DNA from: Lyngbya sp. CCAP 1446/10
Lineage (GTDB): Bacteria > Cyanobacteriota > Cyanobacteriia > Cyanobacteriales > Microcoleaceae
Direction: 5' to 3'
Assembly (NCBI RefSeq): GCF_026130175.1
Contig: NZ_JAIGNI010000036.1
Span: 1 to 58,123, forward strand
Length of the DNA stretch: 58,123 bases
The notes under the pieces were generated by a model that was given only the letters and a program-made list of their open reading frames with translations, was not told the DNA's origin and searched no databases. A program made the position numbers and the translations under genes. Within the stretch, counting starts at the first letter, position 1; every line of letters starts with the position of its first letter. Below, one piece after another: positions 33,033-41,119 of this stretch.

Positions 33033-33749
33033 AATTCAACTATCCCAACTTAAAATCTACTATTTTCTAAGAATTAACGCATCGCCTAGGGGCATCTCGA
33101 TTTAACAGATCCATGCAACCATAAAAGTTCTTAACTTCAAAGTCCCAATTCAGAAACCAGTCTTTTGCTTGCAGCTAATATGGTAACAGACCCGCAACTC
33201 CCCGCTAGCCAAACTATTTTGGACACAAAGACCCGCAGCCCCAAGGAATGTGGCTTTCGTCCAATTAGAGGGTGGTCAAGCTCAAAATTACCGAAAATAT
33301 GGCGGATCAGCCCGTTAGGTAATTGGATTAAGTAAAATAGGCAAGCTACTCCAGAGAGATTGGAACGGCGCTTTGGGGATTTTCCTCAAACCATTGCGAG
33401 ATATTGCCGGGTTGGATGCTTAGGTATTCAGCACGCTATGTCGGGATATATCCTAGATTGTCCGGACTTGAAGTATCTGAATATCCTAAATTCTATTAGC
33501 CAGCAACGCCAGCTTTCGGGCGATCGACCGATCCGTGGGTTAGCAAACTCTCAAACTCTTTACCAACAAGGATTAGAGCAGCCAGCCAATCCGGGATCGC
33601 TCGTAGCGCAGTTGAAAGTTGGCGTTGACGGGTCAAAACCAAACTCTCCGGTGCAAGCCTCAAGTTTGGTGCTAGTAGTTTTTAAATCAGTTTCTTCAGT
33701 TTATTCCTAATTTCCCTCAAGGGATGTGTCTCCGCTGCAAGGAGTTTTT
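33033..33749. other. Long non-coding gap
   Basis: 717 bp between divergent genes. It holds at least two promoters. A plus-strand frame of 116 codons (33360-33710) has no recognised similarity, no ribosome site and atypical composition, so it is not called. No tmRNA, RNase P, 6S or SRP RNA signature was seen. It may include a long 5' leader for the proline-rich protein gene. Confidence 0.5.
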
Positions 33750-35021
33750 ATGAACCCCTCTCCCAACCCGTCTTCCAAATCGTCCAAATCTACTTCAACT
33801 CGCAAGGCCCTGCCAAGCGAGCCAGCCGTGAATCAGCCCACAACTACAGCCTCCGTGCCCGATACACCAGACGAAAGTCCCGTGGCTTCGCCGTCGTCGG
33901 CTGCACCTGTTGACCAAAATCAACCACCAGCGACAACAGAGGCCCCAGCGCTAACAGACGCCCCAACGGACGCCCTAGCGCCAAAGGATACGCTGCAACG
34001 ACCACGCTACAGTTCTGCCCTCGATCAGGACAAAACAAAGCCAAAAAACACGCCCAGCGATGCTCCTGCGCTCTCCGAGCAAGCAGCGCCTGCGAAATCT
34101 ACCAGTAATACGATCGCACTCACAGTCGCACCGCCCCCAACCCCCAAGCCTGCCACTAACGAAAGTCAGGCTGATGATGACACACCCTCCGTCATGCGCC
34201 AACATCCCATTCCCCCTCCCAGCGAACCCAGACAGTACCGAGCTGTTGGTTTGGTGCGGGGCCGCTACACGCAATCTGAAGAGCAATTCACCAGAGGTAT
34301 GTTGATAGCTGCCGACGGAACTGCCATCGACGCAGTTTTGCTCGGTAGAGTGATGAGTTTAGTCAAAAACCACCTGGATCTCGAACAAGAACACCTGTGG
34401 GTGGTCTATCCCCGCACCAGGCAAGAAGACGGCAATTTGCACGCCCAGATTATGGGAGTTTGGGAGCCGGAAACGCTCAAGAAACCTCCCTCTGATGAGG
34501 AAAATCAGGAAGCAGGGGAGATTGAGACTAGCGACGAAGCATCGATAGCATCTTTGCCGCCCTCGGAAGCTGATGTTGAAGATGGCTATTTTTCGATTCG
34601 AGGCGAGGTGATTTATCAATCGCTAGATGAAGAAAAGTATCTCATCGTCAAAATCAAGCAAGCTCCCCGCAAGAATGACGACAAGATGAAGTTTTTTAAG
34701 CTGAAACTCAAGGGGGATGTAGGAACAAAGGCGATCGGCTTTTTTTGGGATTTCCACGTCAAATTGAAAGCTGACAGTCTGATGATTGAGCAAGCCAATA
34801 ATATTGGTGCCCTACCGATTAAAAAACGGAAATTCCCCCCTGGCAGCAAGCCGCCCGGTGGTGGCTACAAAGGAGGGGGAAACAAGCGTCCCTTTACTCC
34901 TAGGCCTAGCGGTGACGGTACTCCTATAGAACGCCCTAACATCAAGCCCGCAGCAGCAGCACCTGCTGTCCCCAAGGAACCCCTTCCTAAGCCGGTCAAG
35001 AAGCCTAAGCCCGATGAATAA
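33750..35021 (+). CDS. Proline/alanine-rich conserved protein, 423 residues (hypothetical)
   Basis: ATG 33750 has a good Shine-Dalgarno (CAAGGAGTTTTT); an upstream GTG at 33726 is less likely. Residues 1-155 are low-complexity and rich in Pro, Ala, Ser and Thr. A conserved core spans about 162-370: RQYRAVGLVRGRYTQSEEQF, LGRVMSLVKNHLDLEQEHLW and GYFSIRGEVIYQSLDEEKYL. The tail (PPGGGYKGGGNKRPF then proline/lysine) is basic and disordered. The core resembles a conserved cyanobacterial domain of unknown role; the basic tail could bind nucleic acid. That last point is a guess. Confidence 0.7.
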   Translation: MNPSPNPSSKSSKSTSTRKALPSEPAVNQPTTTASVPDTPDESPVASPSSAAPVDQNQPPATTEAPALTDAPTDALAPKDTLQRPRYSSALDQDKTKPKNTPSDAPALSEQAAPAKSTSNTIALTVAPPPTPKPATNESQADDDTPSVMRQHPIPPPSEPRQYRAVGLVRGRYTQSEEQFTRGMLIAADGTAIDAVLLGRVMSLVKNHLDLEQEHLWVVYPRTRQEDGNLHAQIMGVWEPETLKKPPSDEENQEAGEIETSDEASIASLPPSEADVEDGYFSIRGEVIYQSLDEEKYLIVKIKQAPRKNDDKMKFFKLKLKGDVGTKAIGFFWDFHVKLKADSLMIEQANNIGALPIKKRKFPPGSKPPGGGYKGGGNKRPFTPRPSGDGTPIERPNIKPAAAAPAVPKEPLPKPVKKPKPDE

Positions 35022-35099
35022 GGCGATTTGAGATTTGAGATTTTGGATTAGTCTTGAACGTACTAACCTAAAATCGCCAAATCGCCAATCTCAAATCCT

Positions 35100-36275
35100 T
35101 TATTCAATCCTGACTTGGGCGCCCCACAAATCTTGCGGGAGAAACACTCTGTCGGTGGGTAGGGGAGCAACTGGGGCCGTGAGGGTAAATTGACCAGCTT
35201 CAATTTGCTGCTTCAATTCCAATGCTACTTGCCGCGAGAGAAACATACTCGCAAGGGGGGCAGCCCGCACGGGTTTGCCTTCGATCAGAATACGACCGGT
35301 TTTTAATTGAGCATAACTAACTAAACCGAATGTGGGACGAACGCGCCGGGGGATAGAGAAATCTACCACCGGCGCTACTATTTTTTTGTCTGATACTGCA
35401 CAGTGGGCGACGACTGTTTCGTTTAAGACGGGAAAGGGGATGCCTACTCCCAGCATCAAAGATGGGCCGTAGTTTTTGAAGTAGCAGCCGCGCACCCATT
35501 TTGAGTTCATCTGTTTAGCGTCGCCGATGAGTGCGAGGGTGGCAGCCGGCCCGATGGGAGTGCCGTTGGGCTGCCGTTTTTGCAGCGGGAAGTGCTGGGT
35601 TCCTTCCCAGGTGATGTAGCCCTGAGCCCCTCCTAGCAAGATGCGGGTGCCGATGCCGATGATTTCGAGGTGGGGGTCGTTGAGCAGGGGAGACATGGCT
35701 CCCAGGCTCGAATACACGGCGTTACCGAGGTTTGGTTGCAGGGGGCCGAGGTAGGTGAACAGCGGGCGATCGCCCCCGTTAACTCCCACAATAAAGTTTT
35801 GATATGCGTTCCGGGGATTGAATAAATAAAACTGGTTGATGGTATCGCGGGTAATCGTGGTTTCAAAGGAGGCGCGGGGGTAGCAGTCTGTGACTTGCCC
35901 CAAAGCTCGCAACTGCACGGGTTTGCCGGCGATTAAGTCTTCTATGACGTGTCCGCCGCCCCGTTCCCGCGATTCTTCGCCGTCTTCGGCTACTTGGGTG
36001 GCTCCCAGGTACAGGTCTACTGCACCGAAGCCGGAATAGGCTAAAACGCCGTCTAGCCAGCACTGGCGGATTTTGATCGGGGGATCGGTATGGCCAAGGT
36101 TAATGATGGCGCCGGAGGATTCCATCGGCTCGAAGGTGCCGGTGGTGATCACATCGACTTCTTTGGCTGCTTGGCTAATGCTGGTTTCTTGGACTCTACT
36201 TTTAAGTTCTTCAATTGTCCAGACTGTGGCTTTGCCTTGGCTGATTTTATCGTTGATTTCGTCGATCGATCGCAT
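35100..36275 (-). CDS. DUF39 homocysteine biosynthesis-type protein
   Basis: 391 residues. It matches the DUF39 family: MRSIDEINDKISQGKATVWT, VITTGTFEPMESSGAIINLG, GGGHVIEDLIAGKPVQLRAL and YPRASFETTITRDTINQFYL, with conserved cysteines including CYPRAS. In methanogens and some anaerobes DUF39 proteins make homocysteine from aspartate semialdehyde and sulphide, usually with a CBS- or ferredoxin-domain partner. Here the protein has no such extra domain and no partner gene is adjacent. ATG start. The role in an aerobic phototroph is open. Confidence 0.82.
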   Translation of the reverse strand: MRSIDEINDKISQGKATVWTIEELKSRVQETSISQAAKEVDVITTGTFEPMESSGAIINLGHTDPPIKIRQCWLDGVLAYSGFGAVDLYLGATQVAEDGEESRERGGGHVIEDLIAGKPVQLRALGQVTDCYPRASFETTITRDTINQFYLFNPRNAYQNFIVGVNGGDRPLFTYLGPLQPNLGNAVYSSLGAMSPLLNDPHLEIIGIGTRILLGGAQGYITWEGTQHFPLQKRQPNGTPIGPAATLALIGDAKQMNSKWVRGCYFKNYGPSLMLGVGIPFPVLNETVVAHCAVSDKKIVAPVVDFSIPRRVRPTFGLVSYAQLKTGRILIEGKPVRAAPLASMFLSRQVALELKQQIEAGQFTLTAPVAPLPTDRVFLPQDLWGAQVRIE

Positions 36276-36281
36276 AAGACT

Positions 36282-36312
36282 ATTTTAGATTTTAGTTTTT
36301 AGATTTTAGTTT
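36282..36312. repeat. Heptamer array (TTTTAGA/TTTTAGT)
   Basis: About four units with period 7, just upstream of the DUF39 gene. Same type as 18779-18811. Confidence 0.65.
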
Positions 36313-36412
36313 GGTGGAATAGGTAATGTCGATCGGTCTCGGCTTGAGAACACAGCCAAATGTTATAACAGAGATCGGGATGATCTTATAAATAACATAA
36401 GGAGCGATCGGC

Positions 36413-37039
36413 ATGACTCAAGCGATATTAAAACCAGTCACGTTCGATGAATTTATTGACTGGTATCCTGAAAATTCCGAAAACCGTTACGAACTGCATA
36501 ATGGAGCTATTGTTGAGATGCCTAAAGCCACCGGAGAACATTCAGAAGTAGCTGGCTACCTGTCGCTGAAGCTAGGGATGGAAATCGAGAGGCTGGGGTT
36601 GCCCTACTTCGTACCCAAGGAATGCGTTGTCAAAGCTGATAACGAGCGCTCTGGTTACGAACCGGATGCGATCGTTTTGGACAGACAAGGGACGAACAGC
36701 GAACCGAGATGGAAAAAGCAATCTATCATTACAATGGGTAGTTCTGTCCGGCTAATTGTCGAAGTTGTCAGTACCAATTGGCAGGATGATTACGGGCACA
36801 AATTGGTTGATTACGAAGCTTTAGGCATTTCCGAATACTGGATTGCAGACTATTTGGCACTTGGTGGCAGACGCTATATTGGCAATCCTAAACAACCTAC
36901 TTTTTTTGTTCACCATTTGGTTGACGGCGAGTATCAAGTCAGTCTGTTCCGAGGGTGCGATCGAATTGTTTCGCCCACATTTCCAGAGTTAAATTTGACT
37001 GTGCAACAGATTTTTAGCGCTGGACAAGATGCGGTTTAA
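36413..37039 (+). CDS. Uma2 family (DUF820) protein, FDEFIDWYPEN subtype
   Basis: 208 residues, ATG with AAGGAG. The PD-(D/E)XK core is visible: RYELHNGAIVEMPKATGEHS (E about 27), YEPDAIVLD and LIVEVVSTNWQDDYGHKLVD, then YEALGISEYWIADYLALGGR. It is a close paralogue of the minus-strand gene at 38467 and related to 40308. With 38467 it forms an inverted pair around the AI-2E transporter gene. Predicted nuclease, substrate unknown. Confidence 0.88.
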   Translation: MTQAILKPVTFDEFIDWYPENSENRYELHNGAIVEMPKATGEHSEVAGYLSLKLGMEIERLGLPYFVPKECVVKADNERSGYEPDAIVLDRQGTNSEPRWKKQSIITMGSSVRLIVEVVSTNWQDDYGHKLVDYEALGISEYWIADYLALGGRRYIGNPKQPTFFVHHLVDGEYQVSLFRGCDRIVSPTFPELNLTVQQIFSAGQDAV

Positions 37040-37170
37040 AATTCTAGACTACAAAATAGCGATTTATAAGAGTCAAGGATTAAAATCGCTCCTATAAAAA
37101 CAAATTACGTCTGCGCGGACTAAAAAAAGGCTGCTATTTAAGCCAGATTTAGGATTAGTACAAACCTGAA

Positions 37171-38343
37171 TTATTTATTTTCAGAATCATCATTTTCTGC
37201 ACGATCGGCAATCTCTGATTTGTTTTCAGGTAACTGGTTTGACCTGATTTCGGTGACTCCTATAGATTCATATTCTTCGTGGATAGCAGAATGGATAGCT
37301 GCCAAGGTTTTAGGACTCGCATCCCACTGGTTGAGAATGTCTTTAATTAAGGCTTCCCTAATCCAAACTTGAGCGACCACGGTGAGAGGGAGGGCTAGCA
37401 ACAAGCCTAAAAATCCAAAGAATGTGGCGAAGAATACTTGCGCTATTAATGTTACTGCTGGCAGCAATGATACTTGCTGTGCCATGACGTAGGGGGTGAG
37501 AATGTTGCTTTCAAACTGTTGAATTAAGAAGTAAAGGATGAGGACTAAACCTGATTTTAAAGGAGAGTCTAAAAGTGCGATAGTCATTGGCGGAATGACG
37601 CTCATAGTGGGGCCTATATTGGGAATCAAATTAAGAAATCCTGCTACTACAGCATGAGCTAGGGGTAGGGGAACTCGCAAAACTGACAGGCCAATTAAGC
37701 TCAATAAAGCAATCACACTCATGCTAATCAAAGCGCCGATGACCCATCTGCCGAGAGCTACTTCACATTCATCTAAAATACTATCGATTCGCCGCCGATA
37801 AAAAGAGGGAAATAGTTGTATAAATGCTTTGCGGTAAGAGAGGGGATCTGCTAAGGTCATCAATGTCAAAACTAAGACTAGCAAAAAGCTCAGGATAACG
37901 CCTAATGTGTTGCCGACAAAGGCTCCTGCACCGCCAACAAGTTGGTTGACTAAAGGTTGCAGTTGTTGCATAATGTCGTTAACATTGAGATTGGGCAGCT
38001 TACCGATTTGTCCAGAGAAGCGACTTTCGATTTGATTTACCCAATCATTTAATCTTTCTATTCCTTGAGGGGCTCTCAGGGTCAGTTGCTGGAATTGCAG
38101 GGCGAAGGGCGGTACAATTATCAGGAACATTCCTACGAAGACGAGGAATAAAAAGCTAATTGAGAACAGTACGGCGATCGACCTTTTGAGTCGTAATTTT
38201 TTTTGTAAGTAGCGTGCTAGTCTGTTTAAGGCCGTGGCTAAGACGACGGCGGCAAACAGCAGCAGTAGGGCTTGCCTGATTTGCCAGAGGATGTAACAAG
38301 ATGCGATGAGGGCTAATAAGCCCATCCACTGTCCTAGCTTCAT
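37171..38343 (-). CDS. AI-2E family transporter (PerM/YdiK-like)
   Basis: 390 residues with about eight membrane helices: MGLLALIASCYILWQIRQAL, LFAAVVLATALNRLARYLQK, SIAVLFSISFLFLVFVGMFL and later GVILSFLLVLVLTLMTLADP. The C-terminal family signature region is LPLAHAVVAGFLNLIPNIGP, typical of AI-2E/PerM proteins (GxxxxIPxxG). The family includes presumed exporters of diverse substrates; substrate here is unknown. The N-terminal ATG is used. Homologous Uma2 genes flank it in opposite orientations. Confidence 0.88.
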   Translation of the reverse strand: MKLGQWMGLLALIASCYILWQIRQALLLLFAAVVLATALNRLARYLQKKLRLKRSIAVLFSISFLFLVFVGMFLIIVPPFALQFQQLTLRAPQGIERLNDWVNQIESRFSGQIGKLPNLNVNDIMQQLQPLVNQLVGGAGAFVGNTLGVILSFLLVLVLTLMTLADPLSYRKAFIQLFPSFYRRRIDSILDECEVALGRWVIGALISMSVIALLSLIGLSVLRVPLPLAHAVVAGFLNLIPNIGPTMSVIPPMTIALLDSPLKSGLVLILYFLIQQFESNILTPYVMAQQVSLLPAVTLIAQVFFATFFGFLGLLLALPLTVVAQVWIREALIKDILNQWDASPKTLAAIHSAIHEEYESIGVTEIRSNQLPENKSEIADRAENDDSENK

Positions 38344-38466
38344 TAGATTTTAAATATTATAACGGGGAATTGCCGGCGTTGCTTTAGGGGCTGTTGCAAT
38401 CGCGTCTCTACAAGATACCTTAAATGCGATCGCACCTTTACAATATACTCCTACAACGCAGCCTCT

Positions 38467-39084
38467 TCAATTCCCTTTGGCAAACACCTGCTGCGCTGTC
38501 AGGTTCAATTCTGGGAAAGTTGGGGACTCAATTACCTCAGCCCCTCTGAATTGTTTAACTTGGTATTCCCCGTCAATTAGTTGGTAAACCGAAAAAGTTG
38601 GTTGCTTAGGATTCCCAATGAACCGTCTACCACCCAATCCTAAATAGTCTACAATCCAATATTCCTGAATACCCATCAACTCGTAGGCCTCTAGTTTGCG
38701 GGCATAATCATCCGCCCAGTTAGTGCTAGTTACTTCTACGATTAGCGGGACTGATGAACCCATCGTAATAATTGATGATTTCTCCCATCGAGGCTCGTTT
38801 CCCATTGCTTGCTCGTTGAGTACAATAATATCTGGTTCATACCCAGATTCCTCGCGGATGGGTTTGATGACAGATTCTTTGGGGATGAAGTACGGCAATT
38901 GTAGCCGTCTGATTTCAAAATTTAGATCAGCTACGAGAAAACCTGTCAGTTTAGAATGTTTGCCTGTGGCTTTTGGCATCTCAACAATCTCTCCATTGTG
39001 CAATTCGTAGTGGTGTTCTGAGTTTTCAGGATACCAGTCAATAAATTCATCGAATGTTACAAATTCTGGTAGGGCTTGAATCAT
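38467..39084 (-). CDS. Uma2 family (DUF820) protein, FDEFIDWYPEN subtype
   Basis: 205 residues. It aligns along its length with the gene at 36413: FVTFDEFIDWYPENSEHHYE, LHNGEIVEMPKATGKHSKLT, SGYEPDIIVLNEQ and LIVEVTSTNWADDYARKLEA. A DNA stretch of 32 bp (TTCGATGAATTTATTGACTG and on) is identical between the two, so the duplication is not ancient. All predicted active-site residues are kept. It reads opposite to its paralogue, with the transporter gene between. Confidence 0.88.
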   Translation of the reverse strand: MIQALPEFVTFDEFIDWYPENSEHHYELHNGEIVEMPKATGKHSKLTGFLVADLNFEIRRLQLPYFIPKESVIKPIREESGYEPDIIVLNEQAMGNEPRWEKSSIITMGSSVPLIVEVTSTNWADDYARKLEAYELMGIQEYWIVDYLGLGGRRFIGNPKQPTFSVYQLIDGEYQVKQFRGAEVIESPTFPELNLTAQQVFAKGN

Positions 39085-39535
39085 GGTGATGGCCTCAAGT
39101 TTGGTTGCGACGGTTGTGATGGGCAGGGATTTAGTTGCGTTTAGATAAGTGTAGCTCGATCGCGCTTCTTGATTGTGTCCCTACTGCCCAGAAGTGCGAT
39201 CGCTCTTTCGAGGGCAGCCTTGTCCCTAGAATTGACCTTGAGTTGTATAATTAGGCATTGAGACTATGATGCCAACTCTCTACTGTGAGGCTTGGTTGGG
39301 GTTGGAAGGTAACGAAAGGGCGATCGAACTTAGATATTGCACCATTGTTAATCAGTTTTTCAAGGGCGGGCGAGACACCCCACAATAAACTTGATATTTT
39401 GTGGAACAGGCATCTTGCCTGTTCTTCAGACAGGAAAGATGCAATGAATGAGGAGATTGCCAAAAACATTATAGCTTACGGCAGAAGTAAATCATAATTG
39501 TTTAATATAATTTCAGTAGTTTAATAGAGAGTGGC

Positions 39536-40123
39536 ATGATGACACAGACACTTTTACGGCCAATAGACCAACGGTTCATTCATTCTGGGATTAGCTGGGA
39601 ACAGTTCAAACTAATTGAACAGGGGTTTTCTGACTCCCCTGGAATCAAGTTGTTTTATTGCAGAGGAGAAGTAGAAATCTTGGCAGTTTCCCCGGAACAC
39701 GAATTTTTTAGTAGGACAATTTGTACGCTGCTGGCTATTTACTGCGCCGAAAATGAAATTGAGTTTGCACCTACGGGAAGCTTTACTCAAGAAAATGAAG
39801 GGATAGTGTCTGTACAAGCTGATGAATCTTATTTTATTGGCAGACGCATCACCCAAAATTCTCCTCCAGATTTATGTATCGAAGTTGTTTTCACGAGCGG
39901 TACTGTCAGAAAATTGGAGCGCTATCGAGTGTTGGGAGTTGCTGAGGTTTGGTTCTGGGAGGATGGTGTGTTGGCTATGTATCGCTTGGGTTCTGAGGGT
40001 TATGCTACAATTTCTGCAAGTGTTGTTTTGCCAGATTTAGATATTAATTTACTGTGTCGCTGTTTGCTGATGGCTTCGAGTGTGGAAGCGATGAGGGAGT
40101 TTAGGAGGGGAATTGCTGGTTAG
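39536..40123 (+). CDS. Uma2 family (DUF820) protein, SWEQF subtype
   Basis: 195 residues. Core motifs are RFIHSGISWEQFKLIEQGFS, IKLFYCRGEVEILAVSPEHE, VQADESYFIG and PPDLCIEVVFTSGTVRKLER (D, E-V and K of the PD-(D/E)XK fold), then YRVLGVAEVWFWEDGVLAMY. It is the same subtype as 51874. Two adjacent ATGs start the frame; the first is used. Substrate unknown. Confidence 0.85.
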   Translation: MMTQTLLRPIDQRFIHSGISWEQFKLIEQGFSDSPGIKLFYCRGEVEILAVSPEHEFFSRTICTLLAIYCAENEIEFAPTGSFTQENEGIVSVQADESYFIGRRITQNSPPDLCIEVVFTSGTVRKLERYRVLGVAEVWFWEDGVLAMYRLGSEGYATISASVVLPDLDINLLCRCLLMASSVEAMREFRRGIAG

Positions 40124-40152
40124 GGCGATCGGGCTTATTTTGTTATGCTTAA

Positions 40153-40231
40153 GTCGGTTTGAGTGGGTTGGGTTCGCCAGTCTAGAAGTGCATCTATAAT
40201 GATACTGGGGCAAACAGGGCAATAAGGGCGA
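40153..40231 (-). pseudogene. Remnant of the small membrane protein gene found intact at 43314
   Basis: On the minus strand the block reads ALIALFAP, then after a 1-base shift SIIIDALLDWRTQPT. This matches ALIAVVSPSIILAAILGWRA WQQQP of the intact gene at 43314-43505 at both DNA and protein level. A single-base deletion and the loss of the 5' half make it non-functional. It lies in the gap between two Uma2 genes. Confidence 0.6.
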
Positions 40232-40307
40232 TCGGGCGAAATTGTCAATCTGAGAGTGCGATCGCATATTACTTAAAATTAAATTACATCCCATTAAAAC
40301 ACGATCA

Positions 40308-40913
40308 ATGACCTACACTACACCAAAATTATTTAGCTTTGAGGAGTTTATCTCCCAATATGGGGATAATACACGCTATGAACTAATTGATGGAGAACTC
40401 AGAGACAGGTCACCTACTGGTCCTCACGAAGCTGTTGCCGGGAGCATTGCGGGTAGAATTTATGTCGAAATTTTTCGGGATAACTTCAACTGGTTGGTGC
40501 CAAAAAATTGTCTAATCAAACCACTATATGCTGAAGCTACAGCGCTGCGTCCTGACATAATTATTTTAGATAAAGCAGAACTAAGTCAAGAACCACTTTG
40601 GCAAAAAGAACCAGTTATTTGTAACGGTAGTACCATTAAGCTTGTTGCTGAAGTGGTCAGCACTAATTGGCAAGATGATTATGCAAGAAAAGTGGAAGAG
40701 TACGCTTTTTTGAATATCCCCGAATATTGGATTGTGGACTTTCGGGGCTTGGGTGGTTGGCAATTTATCGGCAATCCAAAGCAACCGACTTTCACAGTCT
40801 GCCAATTAGTTAATGGTGCATACCAGCAGCAACAATATCGCTTGGGAGATACTATTTCTTCTTACTTGTTTCCAAATTTACAACTGAAACTCGACGACAT
40901 TATGCCGACTTAA
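40308..40913 (+). CDS. Uma2 family (DUF820) protein, FEEFISQYGDN subtype
   Basis: 201 residues. Motifs are LFSFEEFISQYGDNTRYELI, DGELRDRSPTGPHEAVAGSI, ALRPDIIILDKA and LVAEVVSTNWQDDYARKVEE, then YAFLNIPEYWIVDFRGLGGW. It is related to 36413 and 38467 but more distant. The ATG has no clear Shine-Dalgarno. A GTAGGGTG hairpin follows 68 bp after the stop. Confidence 0.85.
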   Translation: MTYTTPKLFSFEEFISQYGDNTRYELIDGELRDRSPTGPHEAVAGSIAGRIYVEIFRDNFNWLVPKNCLIKPLYAEATALRPDIIILDKAELSQEPLWQKEPVICNGSTIKLVAEVVSTNWQDDYARKVEEYAFLNIPEYWIVDFRGLGGWQFIGNPKQPTFTVCQLVNGAYQQQQYRLGDTISSYLFPNLQLKLDDIMPT

Positions 40914-40981
40914 AAATCTAGGATATCTCTTTTAGTGCCAGGGCGGTGTTTTCATCTATATCTCTACAGCAGCTAGTAGCC

Positions 40982-41041
40982 GTAGGGTGCGTCGCTATCG
41001 ACTATCCTCAAAAAAGAGCGACAATCTCATAGCGACGCACC
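40982..41041. repeat. 3'-end hairpin repeat, GTAGGGTGCGTCGC family (copy 4)
   Basis: GTAGGGTGCGTCGCTAT pairs with ATAGCGACGCACCT around a loop of about 30 nt. It lies between the plus-strand Uma2 gene and the convergent SPINDLY transferase gene. Confidence 0.7.
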
Positions 41042-41119
41042 TGTTATTTTCAAGGGATTAGGAAACAACCCTCCGTTTCACTCCGCCCAACATTCTCAAA
41101 AACATTTATTAAAATTGCT

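Noticed and set aside
33360..33710. 116-codon plus-strand frame in the gap before the proline-rich protein gene
   Set aside because: No recognised similarity, no Shine-Dalgarno, odd composition. May be part of a 5' leader; not enough to call a gene.
39285..39497. Short frames on both strands between two Uma2 genes
   Set aside because: No similarity or ribosome site; the stretch includes a GGCATCTTGCCTGTTCTTC-type dispersed repeat that explains the open frame.
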